From positions 9,526,215-9,590,214 of the forward strand of contig NC_084809.1 in the NCBI RefSeq assembly GCF_963583255.1: a stretch of 64,000 bases of DNA, in the 5' to 3' direction. Positions within the stretch are counted from its first letter, which is position 1. Every line of letters begins with the position of its first letter. The notes under the pieces were generated by a model that saw only the letters and a list, made by a program, of their open reading frames with translations, ran no database searches and was not told the origin of the DNA. This document shows positions 45,829 to 58,501 of the stretch, one piece after another. A program made the position numbers and the translations under genes. This DNA is from Pyrus communis (taxonomy: Eukaryota > Streptophyta > Magnoliopsida > Rosales > Rosaceae).

Positions 45829-45993
45829 TCACTTAGTAGTACGGTATAATATTCCTCTTCACTTGTATGTGAGAGGCTTAGGTCCGATTTTCGCCAATGG
45901 CAAATTTGAATCATATTATTGCTAGCCCATTGTAAGGCTTAACTCACATCCCCACCCCCTTCGTGTAGATAATATCATTTGTTAAAAAAAAAA
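45829..45993 (+). mobile_element. tRNA-derived SINE, copy 2
   Basis: It shares with the copy at 2849-3015 the blocks TCTTCACTTG-A-GTGAGA, AATTTGAATCA, ATTATTGC-AGCC and GTGTAGATAATATC, and a long A tail (about 45983-45998). The B-box-like GGTCCGATTTTCGCC is weaker than usual. The flanks AAAAAGGCGTGTAAATG and AAAAAGTGTGAAAATC look like a decayed target duplication. Confidence 0.7.
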
Positions 45994-46744
45994 AAAAAGT
46001 GTGAAAATCACATCATTTTCAAAATTTAGCTTTCAATTTTTCTTTTCTTGAAAACTGAAAATAATTCCAAAATAATAAAAACTGAAACAGTTAGCAAACG
46101 AGTTTAAATAAATAATTTTATGTGAACAAATTAAATAAATAAATAATACAGAAATACAGAATCAAACACATGGAGCCATTAAAGAAGAGTGTCTTGTAGC
46201 ATCGATAAATAGATTAAGGATAAAGCCAGATGAGGCCTACTGGTTTTGGAAGATTCTGGCCTACTACCACGCGCCATGTCTCTTGCCGATTTACTCCATA
46301 TGTGCATGTCGATCGAGAGAAGTTGACAGCCCATTCGGCCATTTGCATACTTATCACAACACACCAACACACATGATTACAATACAAATTATTGCAATAC
46401 ATGTTTTGTTTTTTGTGAAGAAAAAACGAATTATATGGTTTTCATATACAAGCGATTTTAATGAAGAAGAGATTTTCGAACTTGGGAGTTTAGGTTAAAC
46501 AGTGAATGTTCTTACCAGCCGAGTTACAAACTCTTTACAAAGACAAATATATATGTGAGGTAAAAGAACTTTCATGCAACATAGCGCATGAAAAGACAAG
46601 AGAAACTTACCTATAATTCAATGGAGCAAGTTTAATTATATGTTGAGTTGCACGTAAGTTTTTCTAATTCTTTGGTGCAAATCAATGTAACATGTGAGTT
46701 TCGATGTACACTGAGTTACTGGTTAGTACTGCTCATCCTTCCAT

Positions 46745-46936
46745 TTAGTGTGCATTTTTCAGATACCTTATTGCTCTCATGTGATTATTGATTTGATTAT
46801 CAACATAATCACATGCTTCTTCGCTACGTGCTACAAGGAACTTACAACTCGAGGCATCATCCTTTGTTAAATGAAAGTCCATTATTGTAGCTCTTATGTT
46901 CTTTAAAACCTTCTTTGCAATTAGATCATACGACAT
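46745..46936 (-). other. Possible coding remnant, about 55 residues
   Basis: The minus-strand frame reads KKVLKNIRATIMDFHLTKDD and continues with a Cys/Glu/Asp-rich composition to LKNAH and a stop. The upstream edge looks like a splice acceptor (TTGCAAAG). I do not recognise it and found no companion exon, so it may be chance or an old exon. Confidence 0.2.
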
Positions 46937-47553
46937 CGATCATTCCTCTAAGTTGGTGTGGTATTCATTTTAGTAGAAAGTTTTCATGTGCTGCATGTCC
47001 TCTACCAGTCTACCGAATGTCCTGCCCAACCCTACTACATATACACGTACAATCACGGGATTTTCTAGTATGCTCCGAGGCATTCGATACACTGGTGCTT
47101 TTGGTTGTTAGATATTTCGTCAAAGACCAGTGACCGAGATCCAACAGCCAACAATCCCGGTGTACATGATATGCCGCAACATTGTAAAATTTTCATGTAA
47201 TCACACCTATTTCCAGGCAGCATCAACCATTTTTAACTTTGAAAGTAACATTTGCCTTGATTCAATCCTTGAATCATTTTATGTTGGAGCAACAGAATGG
47301 TGTCGTATACCTGAATTCATCGAAAATAAATGCAGTGACGTGCGAAAACAAAGGCTTTAGAAACTCTGCTTGTAAATTCAAATCAATGTGAATCACTTAC
47401 CGTTGGCTTTGACTAACAGGAACTGATCTTTATATTGATCCCTACCCTCTGTCCTTTCTGTGCTTGTTTTCTCAACGCCTTACAACATGAGCTACCGAGG
47501 TATAATTGATTACAGCGTAACCTTTCTCCCTTCTCTTAACTTCACGAGAACAG

Positions 47554-50500
47554 TTACTGATTTTCTCTACGAGCAGAATAATCTTTCACCATCAAAATAT
47601 CGGAGCATAACTTTTGTGGCACCTGTTGTAATTTCCTTCCTTCCTGCCATGCTTGCCCAACTGAAACGCCTGGCCCCAGATGGCGAACGTACACAACCAC
47701 CTGATCGTTGAAAGGATATGGATGTTTGACTGAAAAAGCAAAATGAAAACATTGCAAAATTACATACAGTTATATATAGTTTAGCTACTGTTATTAATGG
47801 ATGTAAAACGGATATTACAAACCCAAAACAAACTTCTCATGTGGAAAATACGCTCGAGCTTGGGTGATTAACGGCCCTACTCCTAGGCTTGAGCAAGCAG
47901 GCAACTTAATGGCAAACAACCGGTGCCACACCTAATCCCCTTAATGGAAAACACAGCTCACTGGCAGTTGCTATGACGAGGCAGTTTCGGTACTGGCTAA
48001 AAGTAGGTAGAGCTGATACAAGAACTGGAAGTGGGAATGTGATGGGAACCGAAATCATAAATATTGTACCTTATAATATATTCAACGTATCGGTAAGAAT
48101 GGTTAGTCTATTCGAAAAAGAAAAGGTTAGAATGGTCAGGTACACACAATATGTTGTATGCACCACATGCGTATAATTGTACATGCATAGGGCTCCTCCA
48201 TCTTAGGGCCTCTCTGTCTAACTTATTAGATCAAAACATCTCTTCACATTTGTTTTTCTCCCTCGTATTTCTTAGCTTTTCCATGGGGGAAAAATGGGAG
48301 CAATTACCATGACACAATTAAATTCCGAACAAACTGTTCTAATAATACCACATTGCATTGGATATAAAGAAAATATATACCTGGTCTTGGAAAACCTTCT
48401 GGGTATTCTTGAAGGTCAAACAGTCCATCCCCAAACTCATACGCTAGATCACAAGGTTGTTCAGTTGGCATTACTTCCTTAAGCTGTCTCACCACAAAGT
48501 ACAATGGACTAAAGGAATTTGCAAGTCCGGTTAAAAATGATCCACCTGATTCATTACGATAATTGTACAGAGTTATATAAAAAAAACTTAATAAGTAGTT
48601 GCAAATCAACATTTAGTTTTGGAATTGCAAACCATGCAATGACAGAGTAGACGTAACGTAAACCATACATAATAAACTCATGTTGGGACACTACAGAAAC
48701 ATCAAGAATCGTGTTTAACACCACTGCCTTACACAATTTACCAAACTTTAACCTATCAGAGCAATTCACTCCCTCTGCGATGCCTCCTAATCAAATCTAT
48801 AATGTTTCTGTTACATCAGCCCATCTGTTGTTGGACCATTCTCTACTTCTCTCCAAATCTCCCAGGTTGCGAAGTTCTCCACTTCTCCCATCACAGAGGA
48901 TGCAGGACAGTTCTTGCGTCTTTAGTTATACATTGAGATTTCCCCTTTGTCATGTGATAATCTTCCTTAATGACTCCTAGCCCTCCATCCACACTTGGTA
49001 GGAGTTTCCTCTAGTTCCTAATGAAATTATCTTTATACTTGAATTGGGCAGCTTCCCTGAGAGATTTACTATCCAAAAGCCACAACCCATACTTTGAAGA
49101 AGTAGCTTCTCAACTTGTTCCTCTCTGTAACTTTAACCTCACCACCCTAGAACTCCTCATCCGCATCCAGTCATAACAGTTTCTGTTCTATCCTAAAGTG
49201 TTTGCTAGATGTTTGTAAGTTTGTAACTCATTCTTTCAACTCCTCTCGTTCCACTGAAATAGTTCCCCATTAACATTGGAAAATCACTCAAACATTCAAA
49301 CCAAAGAATTAGAGAAAATATTAACATGATTTTTGCACTAGATAACTGCATATTCAATATCCAGACTGATGAATTACACGACAATTTGCCCAATCACCTT
49401 CTATGGACACGCCATTGCATCACATTTAAAAAGATTATCAGTGACATGGAAAAGGTTGTCAATACGCACACTTCATGTGCTCAATTCCCACATTACAGAT
49501 CTCAGTTATGCCCATAATGCTACACAAACGAACTATACATTCTACATAACGGACTAATACACATCGAAATTAGTAACCAAATAATATTAAGGCAAGGTCT
49601 GTCAGTCATCACTTGTCTTAACTAATGAAACATGGGAGTGAGGCATTAAACAAAACAAATTTGAATTTATCCTAGCTTTATACGTATGACTTGAAAAGTC
49701 AATTAACTGAAACCCTTCTTTATTTGCACATATAAGAATACCCACTCAACTTTAATGCCGGCCTTAATAGTTGAACTGTAAATGGGCCAACCCCCATGAC
49801 TATTAAGAAGCAAGGGACGGTCCCCAACATAAACTTCAATTTAATGTTAACTTTCAATTTGATAGATGTATAATAACGTATAATAAATTCAATAATAAAA
49901 TCATAGAGGGTAAAGAAAGTACCAATAAATCGTCCATAAATGTTCCCGTCTGTGCTAGAAAATATTGCCTGAGATTTGCAGAACATCCAATTTTGCAGTC
50001 CCAACAATTCATGCGTATACAAAGAGATAGAAGAAAGCAAAAATCAATAGGAGTAGAGGAATTACCTTCTGGAAAGAGTTTATCCAAGAAATGGGCATTG
50101 GTCCTATTAAAGAGATCAGTGTCAAACTTTTTACAAGGTAGCATAATGAACAGGTTAAAATACGCAATCAGAAGTTTGAGAAATGCCAAATAATCATTCA
50201 AATGTGACCAGAAATGGGCTATTTGCTCATCTTAATCAGCAGGTGGATTTTTAATGTCATACAATTAGAAGATTCATGTTTTTAACATCTTTAGTTTGAT
50301 AAAGAGTAAACTAATAAACTACTCCATCAAACGAATTACAGTTATTTTTTAAAAGCACTAATGGGGACATTAGAACTTCCAGTATAAAAGGGCTTGATTT
50401 ACATGACCTACCTCCACTTGTTCGGCAATTATAATATTCAAGAGATGTTACACCATCATCATTAGACAACAATGTAGATGCACTTCTCTTGGCTAAGTTG

Positions 50501-52744
50501 GGATCGCCGTATCGTGTGCCAGCTATCTCCCAAGCTCTTGATACAAGCCTGCATTACAAGTGCCCAAACATCAGTGACTCTAAAATCTAAATTCCACCTT
50601 ATTAAAATCATAGAGAGAAATGCTATGCAAAATATCCGTGCATCAAGTGCTTTGATTCTAATTTTCTACATAACTTAGTAGGCTACTGAAGTAAGCTGAT
50701 ATTTAATGAATATCATTACCTTGGTTCTAGCAAGCGCAGAAGTCGATAACGCCTTTCTGGAGGAATATCATCAATTTTTTTCCTAACAACACCAGACAAA
50801 CATTTTTGAACAGTAATAATAGATTAAGAAATCCAAATGGAAATAATATCTACTATCTACCAATTAGAATCAGGGACAAATGATGTTCACCAACCACTCA
50901 ACCAGTTACTAGTCAAATTCAAAATTGATAAACCAACCTAAACACGACCCTTTTAAAAGAATATATATATAAAAAAATCTGCTGCTAGGCTAGGGGCACT
51001 GAAGCCACGAAGAATTTCGTATCTTTCTCATCCGATGAATGAAATTAACTTACAATTGAGCTTATATAATGAGCTGAAAAACTTCGGCTAATCAAAACAG
51101 AATCTAACTAATCAAAACTGTACTGATAGTAGTTTTAACAATCCCAACTTATTTGACTAATGTTGACTCTATTGACTTGCTGGCTAGGATCCAAGTGATG
51201 ACTAGTATTCTTTGACTCTGGGGCTTTCTCTTCAGGTTCTATGTTTTAAACTTTCACAGACATAGGGCCAACAGCCTTCAGCCTTCAAACTGAATCCACT
51301 TGCATGATTTTCGCACCAAATAAAAAATCTATGCATAACAAGCCTACACACAGCTCAACCATAACTCTAGTAAATGTACATACTGTCCGACTAACACGAT
51401 AGAAAATGTAACAAAATGGACTTTCTTATTAGTAATTACTCACAATCTGCAAAAACTTTAAAGACAGTTAATGTTACCTATAGTTATAAATTATAATTAT
51501 CACTACTAAATAAACATTCTTATCTGAGGATTCATGCAGTTAAAGGGAAATAGATGTTATTTCATATCCTAGTCAAATGAAGCACAGCCTATTCTGTAGA
51601 CTCAAAGAAAATAAAAACTTCAGTCAAACTAACCTAATCTTACTTAGTTCCTCATTTAAATTGTTTTCATTTTACAAGATAGTACTATATCACGTATGCG
51701 GACAAGGGAAATATGTGCAAGTTTTAATGGCATGCTGTTAATTGTTTAACTGTATGATGAAGTCAAATTGATCAACGGCGTCCATAATCATCATGCGTTG
51801 ATCTTATGCAAGCAAAAGTGACACTCCCTATACATGTGTGTTATATATACAACACTTGTACTTTTTCTCGGCAATTTCACAACCAAAGGGAATAACTTGA
51901 AATTACTAAAATTAGCACTGACATTACATAAAAAAAATAATAAGTCAATCAACTGAATGAGAAAATAACTCAAACAAAGTTTCGGAATGAAAGGGTCATA
52001 ACAATTCGATACTAACCAAAGATATGCAGCAGGATTGTAGGAAGCCGAGTCCAAAGGAATCAACTCCTTAGGAGGATCAAGAAACGTGACAACATCTTGC
52101 TCATCCAAGTAAACTTTTTTCCCACTTGGAAGATATTCATATGGCTTCTCGTCCCACGAAGATACGTACCCTCTCCCGCCTCCATTGACAGCACAAATCA
52201 CACCACATTGCAAAGACCTATTTCCGTATAATTGAAAACCTACACACCCAATAATCACTTATCCATACATGTACATACAATTCTTGCACCGTTAGAACCA
52301 ACAAGGCAAAACCAAACGAGCATAATTTGCAGTTACAACACACAAATAACATGGCTGTTTGGTTGCCGAGAAAATGCGAGAAAACAAAAGAAAATTGAAA
52401 AATTGATCTTCATTTTTTGCAGTTACTTCGGACGTACTGGAACCGAAAGACTGAAACTTTAGCTAAACCGAACAAGGAGCTGGTTGTTAGCATTTCATTG
52501 AAGTTCGGGGTTATCCACCTACTGGGTTAACGTATCTCCGCAACCAAACAGGAGGAAAAAAGCTTTCAATTTTTTAAAATTTTTTGGGAAATTGAGTTGC
52601 GGAGTTTAGATAGGAGTGAAGAAAGAACTCACCTTTGACGGAATTATATCGAAGAAGCGGAGACCGTTGGCGAGGGAAGTTGATTTGGCGGGAAATGGGT
52701 GATGCGAAGGGACGAACGGGACTGTTGAAGGTTGCTGCCGCCAT
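47554..52744 (-). CDS. Conserved plant protein, probably plastid-targeted, function unrecognised
   Basis: An eight-exon gene of 319 aa. In transcript order the exons are 52633-52744, 52017-52239, 50720-50782, 50412-50548, 50066-50103, 49923-49968, 48381-48545 and 47554-47729. All junctions are GT-AG and the frame closes at TAA. The first about 45 residues are Ser/Pro/Arg-rich with few acids, like a chloroplast transit peptide. Conserved-looking segments are DEQDVVTFLDPPKELIPLD, DDIPPERRYRLLRLLEPRLV, LEYYNCRTSGGPMPISWI, PLYFVVRQLKEVMPTEQPCD and NDQVVVYVRHLGPGVSVGQA. The only mildly hydrophobic stretch is around GSFLTGLANSFSPLYFVV. I cannot assign a family or function. The start is the first in-frame ATG. 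Confidence 0.8.
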
Positions 52745-52843
52745 TTGCTTCTCATTAAAGTGGAAAAGTTGTAGTTTTGGAGGGGAAAGCAAAATAAAGG
52801 GAAAGGTTTTACCTTATTTCATTTTTTTACTCATATTTCAAAA

Positions 52844-53388
52844 GGGTAAATTATTGTTTGACTTCCTAAACTATCACTTCAGATGAAATTGATTATCTAA
52901 ATTATATTTTTTGGTAAATTAACACTCTTAAGTATTTAAAATCAGTCAATTAACCTCTTGTTGTTAGATTGCGGAATCAATTTCGTCAAATTCAAGGGCA
53001 AATTAGTCAGGTCATCATCAATTATTACTTATCAACTATAATCACCAATAAAATTTTGATACATGAATGCATAATAATTCAAAAACACATAGCATAATGA
53101 GAAGAAAATAAAAAATAAAAATAAACCAAATGTTTACATAACGGAGCATCTCACATTATTTTGTTTTCATATGTCATAATTTCAATGGTGGTTATAGTTA
53201 ACAAGTAAGAATTGATGAAGCAAATACTAGTTTTCCTTTGAATTTGAAGAAATAGTGGATGAAATTTACCGACAAGGGGTCAATTGGTTGATTTCAAATA
53301 GTTTAGGGGGTTAATTTACCAAAAAAAATAGTTCATGGATCAATTTCAACCAGAATAATAGTTCAAGAGGTCAAATGACAGTTTACCC
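52844..53388. mobile_element. Mutator-like MITE with long terminal inverted repeats
   Basis: Terminal arms of about 140 bp pair closely: the left runs GGGTAAATTATTGTTTGACT..., and the right is the reverse complement of GGGGTAAACTGTCATTTGAC. Both arms contain TTTTTTGGTAAATTAAC. A 9-bp duplication flanks it, ATTTCAAAA (52835-52843) and CTTTCAAAA (53389-53397), with one mismatch. Length and TSD point to the Mutator superfamily. No ORF. It lies 100 bp upstream of the plastid-protein start codon. Confidence 0.85.
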
Positions 53389-54489
53389 CTTTCAAAATGC
53401 CCCAGAATTATGTCTTAAATATCATGTTAGCCCTGCTTTTGAAACAGAACCACGTTACTATGCTCTTGAAACATAACCACTTTACTACCTTTTTAATTAG
53501 AGGTTATTTGATATGTCGTCAATATGTTATCTTCAGTATTGTTAGTTTACGATACTGTGGATTAGAAGTTAAAAAGATATTATGAAGTCAACAAAATAAG
53601 GTAATGTGAGACACTAAACGTTTGCTAATGTGAAAAATAACTGCTAATTCAAATAGCTAATGACGTATTTAATATAATTTCACACACCAAATAGTGGTGA
53701 ACAAATTTAAAAAATTAATACTTAGTTTATGCTTCACCACTAATCATTAACCTTGGTGACCTATTTCAATACAAACACATACAATTAAATAGTACTTTCG
53801 TAATTTTGTGTTACCTTTGTGTTACTTTTTGAAAAACCTAAAAAGCACAAAATGTAGTTATCACTATCACAAGAGGTGAACAAGCAAAAGCAAAAACAGT
53901 TTTATGTTATAAATGGGTCAAAGTTAGAGAGATAATATTTATTTGTGACAGGAGCGAAGCATGTGTAAAATATCACACTGTAATTATAACATAAGAGGAT
54001 GACAGATAAAGGAGGTAGGAATAGATAATGATGTTATTAATCTTTCCTTTCTTTCTCTGTGTTTTGATTGTAGTCGAGTACTCTATTTATAGAGTAACTC
54101 GTATTATTACATTTTGAAATTGACATCACATAACTTTGAAAATACAATCTTTTTGTTTCCAAAGCCTACATCACATTTGTGGGCATTGAAAAATATGTGT
54201 GTGGGCATTCATAACAATGCCAATATTTTCAACACTTTAGGCCCTATTGTGTAAAATTACACTTGATTTTTCCCTCATTTTCTCACATTTTTCTGATCCC
54301 TTTTCCCAATTTATCATCATCATACTCATCCTCATCATCATCATCACCTCTTCCGACCCCAACTGTATCTCCAAACTGTCACTTTCCTTTTCTTCAAAGT
54401 ATGCAGCCCTCTCCATCCCATTGACTGCCAAAACATTTCCACACCATTTCACTCCACTCCTCTCAAATAAAAAACTCAATTGAATCAAC

Positions 54490-54498
54490 AAACCCTAA
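54490..54498 (+). promoter_or_regulatory. Telo-box before the FMN-binding protein gene
   Basis: AAACCCTAA lies 20 bp upstream of the ATG at 54518. It is followed by AACCCCAAA. It matches the plant telo-box; function is inferred. Confidence 0.45.
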
Positions 54499-54517
54499 AC
54501 CCCAAATTTACCCTCCA

Positions 54518-57500
54518 ATGCTTCTCCAAACTCAATCTCTCACAACCCATTTGTCCCTTCCACTCCCTCCCTCAAAACCCACGCCCAAAATCCTATCTTT
54601 CACTCCCATAAAACAGAACTCATTTCGCAGAACTAGGTTCAGAGCCCTAAGATGCTCGCTTTCGGCGGTTTCGGAGCCGACCCAGTTGGAAACGAAGACT
54701 CACAAGCCGGTTCCAGCTGAGGTTTCCAGGACAATTATGGAGTTGGTGTCTGTGGGCACGCTTTCTACTCTGACTCAAGAGGGTTGGCCTTTGGGGATTG
54801 GCGTTCGGTTCGCGGTCGACCCGGAAGGGACTCCGGTCTTGTGCTTGAATGCCTCTAATCGGCAGTTTTCTATTGACAGGAGGTCTAGCTTCCATGTCCA
54901 GGTGCTTTAAAAGGGTCTACTTTTTTTAATTTGGATGATTGATTATGAAGTTTAAGGTGATTCTTGAGGTTTTCAAGGTGGTGGTGTTGTTTTATTTGGT
55001 ACACAGTTGGAGCAAAGCGGGCTGCGGACACCTCAGTGCACGATTTTAGGCAGCATTGACAAACCAGAAAATAGGGCAATGTTGAAGGTAAATCGTTTTT
55101 GCTCATCTGGAACAAGCTTCACTATGAAGTGGTTTGTTACCTATGGCTTTACCATATGTGTGTTAGAATGCGGCGTGTTGCTTGAGTTGTAAGGAAGCAT
55201 CTTGAAAACATAATTGTTGCTGATTTATGCGGACTAAAGATAGAATTCACTAAGAAGAATGCAGAATTAGAAAAGTAACACAGTTAATGTTTCGTGTATG
55301 TCAGACTTGCATAGTCTTCAACTAACTGTAACCAGTCCATTTCTGATTCCATTGTTTGCAGTAGGATAAAATACTGGATCGTTATGGCAGACTGCCACAG
55401 CTTTTGTCAAGTAGATGTTGGAGCTATCACTTCAATGTTTGGCTTGCGTAACATTTGTGATTGAATAATTGTTTACAATGTTATATGCTTGACATTTGGA
55501 TTGGGTTGGGTTTGGGCTGCGATCTTAGAACATCTCCAATGGAGTCCCTACAATTGTATAGTCCCTAAATATAGAGACAAATGACTTCCAATGGGCCGGA
55601 ATTGAAGTCCTCAAAGTATCTCAATACATAGGGACTCACCAGATACCTTAAAAGAATTCTCAAATATGGGGACTACATATAGGGACTCAAATAGTGGACT
55701 CCATATTAATTTTGAGTTGGAATGGTGCTTCTCTTTATGTTTTTTTCCTTGTTTTTTGAACCTACCCAAGTGGGGCAACCTTCTCATTTGCCTTTTTTCT
55801 TTTTTTTTTAATTCTTGAAAAATCAATGGTAGAGATAGTTTTTTATTTTTATCAATGGTTACAATGTTTCAATGAAATGAATAATAATTTTTTAATATTT
55901 TAGTCCCTATATTTAGGGATTATTGTATAAGGAATTTCCTTTGTAGATAATATATTCTTTTAGGGACTCGAATATTCCTCTAAAGCTCATAAATGAGTCC
56001 TCAAAGGTTGTGGTGGATTTCCCTAAGTAGGGATTCCCATTGGAGATGCTCTTAGAACTTGGATTTGAATCCAGTTTTTGTACAGACATGAGTTCCAGCA
56101 TATGTGGCTGGATTTATTTACTGGACTCAGTTCTCCGACAGAAGCATACACAGACCCATGTAGCTGTTACGTGTAGTGGCCTTTTGATTTGATTCATTCT
56201 TAAAAGAAAAAAGGAGAACCTTGTGATCCATTTGAAGCTCAAAAAAAGCATTAGTTTTTGATCTGTTTTAGTTTCTGCTAGTATCTATTTATGAGGTGGG
56301 ATGTTATATCTTTTTAGTCAGTATTTCATCTGGATTTCAATGCCATTTCTTTCAGTACCTTCATTCAGTATGGAAAAAGAGGTTTGGAGAAGAAGTTGAT
56401 GAAGATCTTATATATGTTGTTACTGTGGAACGGGTACTTCAGTTGGAGGACTTTAAAGAGGTATTATGGTATTTTACTTGCCCCTGTGCTGGGCTTAGTA
56501 GTTGTAAGCAATAGGTATTTTCTATACTGGTAGTCTGGTAAGACTGGCGTGGGCTAATGCCTCCAAGTTTTGCCCATAGCTCTTGAGTTGGCACATATTT
56601 GAGATGGAGGAGTTATTCAAAAGCAGATCTGTTTTCTAACTTTTCTGATACTCTCACAGGTTGGTATGTGGGTTACATCTTCAGATTATAAAAATGCACA
56701 ACCTGATCCTCTTAGGGATTTTGCGGTAAAGCTAGTGAATGAGATAAACACCAACAACATTGAAGATATTAATCGTTTTTGCAACATCTATGCTGATTTG
56801 AACTTCCAGGTTTGTGCCAACCCACTTTTTGTGATTGATAGTTGTGTTGTCTATTGCATATTGACAGCTTGTTAAGTTGGTACCAGAAACACTGAATTAC
56901 ATACAAAATTCTTAACTTAAGCTAGAGAGCGGCAATGATAGTTGCAAGGGAAAAACTACATTTGACCAATAAATGTCTTTGTTAACCAAAAATGAAATTG
57001 AGAAACTAAGCAACCAATGACTGAGATTTCAAGTTGGGGGTTTGTGCTATTTGATGAAATAAATCATCCTAGACTAAATGGCATTCCCAACTAAACTGCC
57101 ATGTTACTTTTCAATCACGCAAACCATAATTTGGATGCTTTCAACTGTATGGACCCGTCTGCAAAGTTATAGCACCTTTCATTTTTATTTACAGGGTTAC
57201 AATAAACCAATTAATCATTCTACTAGAATCTTAAGTGCATTTTACCCTGAATTATTGAATCCTTATTGACATTCCTTGAGGACTTTATACATCACTTTAT
57301 CAGTGAATCTGCTTTATATTGTGTTTTTCTGTTGCAATATGGTCATGGTAGCTTCCTTGTGCAGGTTTCTGAAGCAAAACTGGTTTGGGTTGATCGGTTA
57401 GGCTTTGACCTGCATCTCTGGTCTCCTCAGGAAGGTATATTTGAGGTTCGCATTCCCTTCTCCCGGGAGGTGACGGATGAGAAGGGTGCAAAGTCAATGT

Positions 57501-57592
57501 TTAACTGCATGTCTCAATTAGCTTGGGAGGTGGAAAAGAATTTCCACACCCCAGATTTCGAAAGGGTGAAACAAGTTAAGAAGATAGCCTAA
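54518..57592 (+). CDS. Plastid FMN-binding split-barrel protein with DUF2470 domain (PNPOx-like)
   Basis: Encodes 315 aa from exons 54518-54901, 55007-55087, 56356-56460, 56660-56809 and 57365-57592, all phase 0. The N-terminus is a Ser/Thr/Pro-rich transit peptide (about 1-50). A pyridoxamine-phosphate-oxidase-like split barrel follows (GTLSTLTQEGWPLGIGVRFA; DRRSSFHVQLEQSGLRTPQC). The C-terminal half is DUF2470-like (LRDFAVKLVNEINTNNIEDI; KLVWVDRLGFDLHLWSP). This layout is that of Arabidopsis At3g21140/At1g51560 and the related glutamyl-tRNA-reductase-binding protein, as I remember them. True pyridoxamine oxidase activity is unlikely. A role in heme or tetrapyrrole handling is inferred from relatives only. 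The 1.27-kb intron 2 holds a MITE. Confidence 0.88.
55528..56051. mobile_element. PIF/Harbinger-like MITE in intron 2 of the FMN-binding gene
   Basis: The ends GAACATCTCCAATGGAGTCC and the reverse complement of CCCATTGGAGATGCTC form terminal inverted repeats. TTA flanks both sides (55525-55527 and 56052-56054). The interior has many AGGGACT/AGTCCCT words and an AT-rich centre. The GAGCATCTCCAATGG end is widespread in plant MITEs. Confidence 0.75.
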
Positions 57593-58501
57593 GAGTAAAC
57601 TTGGTACGTGCCGTTTTTATAAAATGTACGGATATGCTACTTTAGATGCAAAAAGGGCAACTTGGTTGTGCTGTGTTATCTTCGTAGGTTACGACGGCCA
57701 ACCCCTTGATTGAGTTTGTTGATTATGTACGTGGGTTCCGTATGCCCTTTTTACCAACTCCCACAGATGTCAAGATTCAAAATTTTGAGATCGTATTTGA
57801 GTTCGATATAATTCGTGAATGAATATTTTTCTTTCCTTGTTATTGCATAGGTGATCCTGTTATGCTCTAAATGTCTTGAAAATTTGAAAGAGCCCCAAAT
57901 TTTATTTCTGATATTTTGTTCGAGCATTGTAATTCTCAAAATTTGGAGTCGACGTTGCACAAAACCATCCTTTTTCCTTTGTAATGTGGTTGCCCATTGC
58001 CCGTCGCCCGTCGCCTAGCTAAATACGCACTTACAGTTAATAGTGCGATAATGTGGAACGAGGGCCCTCCTGTTGTAATTCAAAACGCCTCTTCCACAAC
58101 ATCAGTTGTATTTGAGTTTATTCAGTTCAACAGAATCGTCTGTAACAAAAGAAAGTATAGTAAAGGATCAAAATGCAAGAAAAAAACCACGAAGACGAAA
58201 GTGAAAGTACAAGTGAACTGCAGGGACTGGTATTGCAATTTAGCCAAAAGAAAATGTAGCGGCCAAAGATAAAGAAAAACGAAGCGAAAAGAAAAGGGAC
58301 CTTCTTTCAGTGTTCATCTCGTCCTAAAATATCATAAACCCTGATGTTCAAAAAACAAAAAAAAAAAAAAATAAATCATAAACCCTAGACCCTCTCTCTA
58401 GGTAAAGCTTAAATTAGGGTTTTTTTTTATACGGTATTCTCAAATCTCTCTATCTTCTTATCTGAATTCGCAGCCCTAGCAAGAAAACCCAGATTTTTGA
58501 A
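57593..58501. other. 3' UTR of the FMN-binding gene and promoter of GPN3
   Basis: No extra gene is supported. The last 200 bp carry several telo-box motifs and a short CT run, and are the likely GPN3 promoter and leader. Confidence 0.5.
58380..58422 (+). promoter_or_regulatory. Paired telo-boxes upstream of GPN3
   Basis: AAACCCTAG (58380-58388) and, in the other orientation, TTAGGGTTT (58414-58422) flank a CTCTCTCTAGG segment, 80-120 bp before the ATG. The pair is a near-palindromic arrangement. Confidence 0.45.

Larger units (their letters stand above)
43659..47553. other. Intergenic region between CSLC and the plastid-protein gene
   Basis: Contains the CSLC 3' UTR, a short CT run at about 44023-44042, a 74-bp-period duplication (44963-45101) and a SINE (45829-45993). 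A small minus-strand reading frame lies at 46745-46936. No full gene is supported. Confidence 0.5.
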
